A stretch of DNA of 64,000 nt, from assembly GCF_029076445.1 (NCBI RefSeq), contig NZ_JARESG010000005.1, forward strand, positions 124,001 through 188,000, given 5' to 3'. Within the stretch, counting starts at the first letter, position 1; each line of letters starts with the position of its first letter. This DNA comes from Pseudarthrobacter naphthalenicus (GTDB taxonomy: Bacteria > Actinomycetota > Actinomycetes > Actinomycetales > Micrococcaceae). The notes beneath the pieces were generated by a model. The model was not told the DNA's origin. It saw only the letters and a list, made by a program, of their open reading frames with translations, and made no database searches. The position numbers and the translations under genes were made by a program. Positions 63,289 to 64,000 of the stretch are shown in pieces.

Positions 63289-63774
63289 ATGAGCGGACAT
63301 GGCGCACCAGATATTGACCTCACTACCCTGAACCCGGCGGAAACATCGCAGCTGCGGCTGGCCATCGTGGCTGCCAGCTGGCACACCCAGATCATGGACG
63401 GCCTCCTGGACGGTGCACTGCGCGCTGCCAAGGACGCAGGCATCAGCGAGCCCACTGTCCTGCGGGTTCCGGGAGCCTTCGAGCTGCCGGTCGCTGCCGC
63501 GCGGCTGGCACCGCACTTTGACGCGGTGGTGGCGCTCGGCGTCGTCATCCGCGGCGGCACGCCGCACTTCGAATACGTATGCCAGGCGGCGACGGCGGGA
63601 CTTACCGATGTGAGCGTCTCCACCGGCGTGCCGGTGGGCTTCGGCGTGCTCACCTGCGACACGGAACAGCAGGGACTGGACCGCGCGGGCCTGCCCGGCT
63701 CCAGCGAGGACAAGGGCCACGAAGCGGTGACGGCGGCCCTGGCCACCGCCGTTCTGCTCAAGCAGTACAAGTAG
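63289..63774 (+). CDS. ribH: 6,7-dimethyl-8-ribityllumazine synthase
   Basis: 161 aa. Penultimate riboflavin enzyme, assembles into icosahedra in other organisms. Motifs: [57 protein letters not shown]. Last gene of the rib operon. Confidence 0.95.
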   Translation: MSGHGAPDIDLTTLNPAETSQLRLAIVAASWHTQIMDGLLDGALRAAKDAGISEPTVLRVPGAFELPVAAARLAPHFDAVVALGVVIRGGTPHFEYVCQAATAGLTDVSVSTGVPVGFGVLTCDTEQQGLDRAGLPGSSEDKGHEAVTAALATAVLLKQYK

Positions 63775-63793
63775 CAGTCCGACAAACGGCTGG

Positions 63794-63826
63794 CGGGCGC
63801 GTGTGTGTTCCCTCACATCGCGCCCG
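63794..63826 (+). terminator. Hairpin downstream of ribH
   Basis: CGGGCGCG (63794-63801) pairs with CGCGCCCG (63819-63826), with an inner GTG/CAC stem. Not followed by a T run; possible terminator of the rib operon. Confidence 0.5.
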
Positions 63827-63867
63827 TCATGCGTCGGCCCGACAGGCGCCGCCGGGCCCGCAGCAAG

Positions 63868-63880
63868 TAGGCTGTAGGGC
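63868..63880 (+). promoter_or_regulatory. Leaderless promoter of hisE
   Basis: TAGGCT (63868-63873) and 7 nt before the GTG at 63881. Confidence 0.5.
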
Positions 63881-64000
63881 GTGAAGAATTTCGAGACGCT
63901 GTTCGCTGAACTGAGTGAGAAGGCAGCCACCCGCCCGGCAGGCTCCCGCACCGTCGCTGAATTGGAGTCCGGAGTCCACGGCATCGGCAAGAAAGTCGTG
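63881..64000 (+). CDS. hisE: Phosphoribosyl-ATP diphosphatase (partial, N-terminus)
   Basis: 40 codons before the window ends. The sequence starts [19 protein letters not shown] and continues to [11 protein letters not shown], the HisE family opening. Second step of histidine biosynthesis. The GTG start is supported by the TAGGCT element. hisG would be expected just downstream, outside the window. Confidence 0.9.
   Translation, partial: MKNFETLFAELSEKAATRPAGSRTVAELESGVHGIGKKVV

Overview
The window is a stretch of GC-rich chromosome from an actinobacterium, most likely a Micrococcaceae member of the Arthrobacter/Pseudarthrobacter type. The evidence is a mycothione reductase, the actinobacterial septation protein SepH, a set of actinobacterial DUF families (DUF3000, DUF3093, DUF3159, DUF3710, DUF4193, DUF5998), a fused CydDC exporter, and many leaderless genes whose -10 hexamer lies 6-8 nt before the start codon. 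I see no insertion sequence, prophage, CRISPR array or rRNA. Coding density is high and operons are tight, with many ATGA overlaps.

Layout. 1-6.6 kb: the start of a divergent BlaI/MecI-type repressor and the cydA-cydB-cydDC respiratory operon, with three copies of a TTCTAC-N5-GTAGAA operator between them. 6.6-16.9 kb: a double GNAT acetyltransferase, a DinB protein, a second GyrA/ParC-type topoisomerase subunit, a GNAT/acyl-CoA-synthetase fusion (Pat-like), DUF5998, a phosphodiesterase and sepH. 17-30.5 kb: a block whose order recalls Mycobacterium tuberculosis Rv2699c-Rv2680: DUF4193, DUF3093, dut, DUF3710, an OB-fold protein, DUF3159, two TrkA/RCK proteins, a KimA-like potassium transporter, an RNA uridine methyltransferase, aconitase and dxs. 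The block resumes at 42.2-44.2 kb with RNase D and DUF3000. Between the halves lie DUF402, an unknown protein, an aldo/keto reductase, a nucleoside hydrolase, mycothione reductase, a complete ECF transporter (S, T, fused A) behind a structured RNA-like leader, and the fadB-thiolase beta-oxidation pair behind a palindromic operator that spans its own promoter.

44.3-53.8 kb: an uncharacterised DUF6421-SDR-threonine aldolase operon with a hairpin leader, msrB, a conserved hypothetical gene, a membrane-anchored alpha/beta hydrolase, ybaK, sufE, a rhodanese, zapE and an orphan MT0933-like antitoxin. 54.0-54.9 kb: a five-tRNA operon (Gly-Cys-Val-Gly-Val) with a divergent tRNA-Val(CAC), followed by a PD-(D/E)XK nuclease-like gene. 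55.9-63.8 kb: def-fmt-rsmB-rpe, then an FMN riboswitch, a 27-codon leader ORF and ribD-ribE-ribB-ribA-ribH. hisE begins at the right edge. rpe and ribB share ribulose 5-phosphate, so their adjacency makes metabolic sense.

The least explained elements are the BlaI-type control of cytochrome bd, the three-way-junction leader of the ECF transporter, the DUF6421 operon, the leader ORF between the FMN riboswitch and ribD, and the use of upstream stop codons as -10 elements. All family assignments come from reading motifs; no database search was run.
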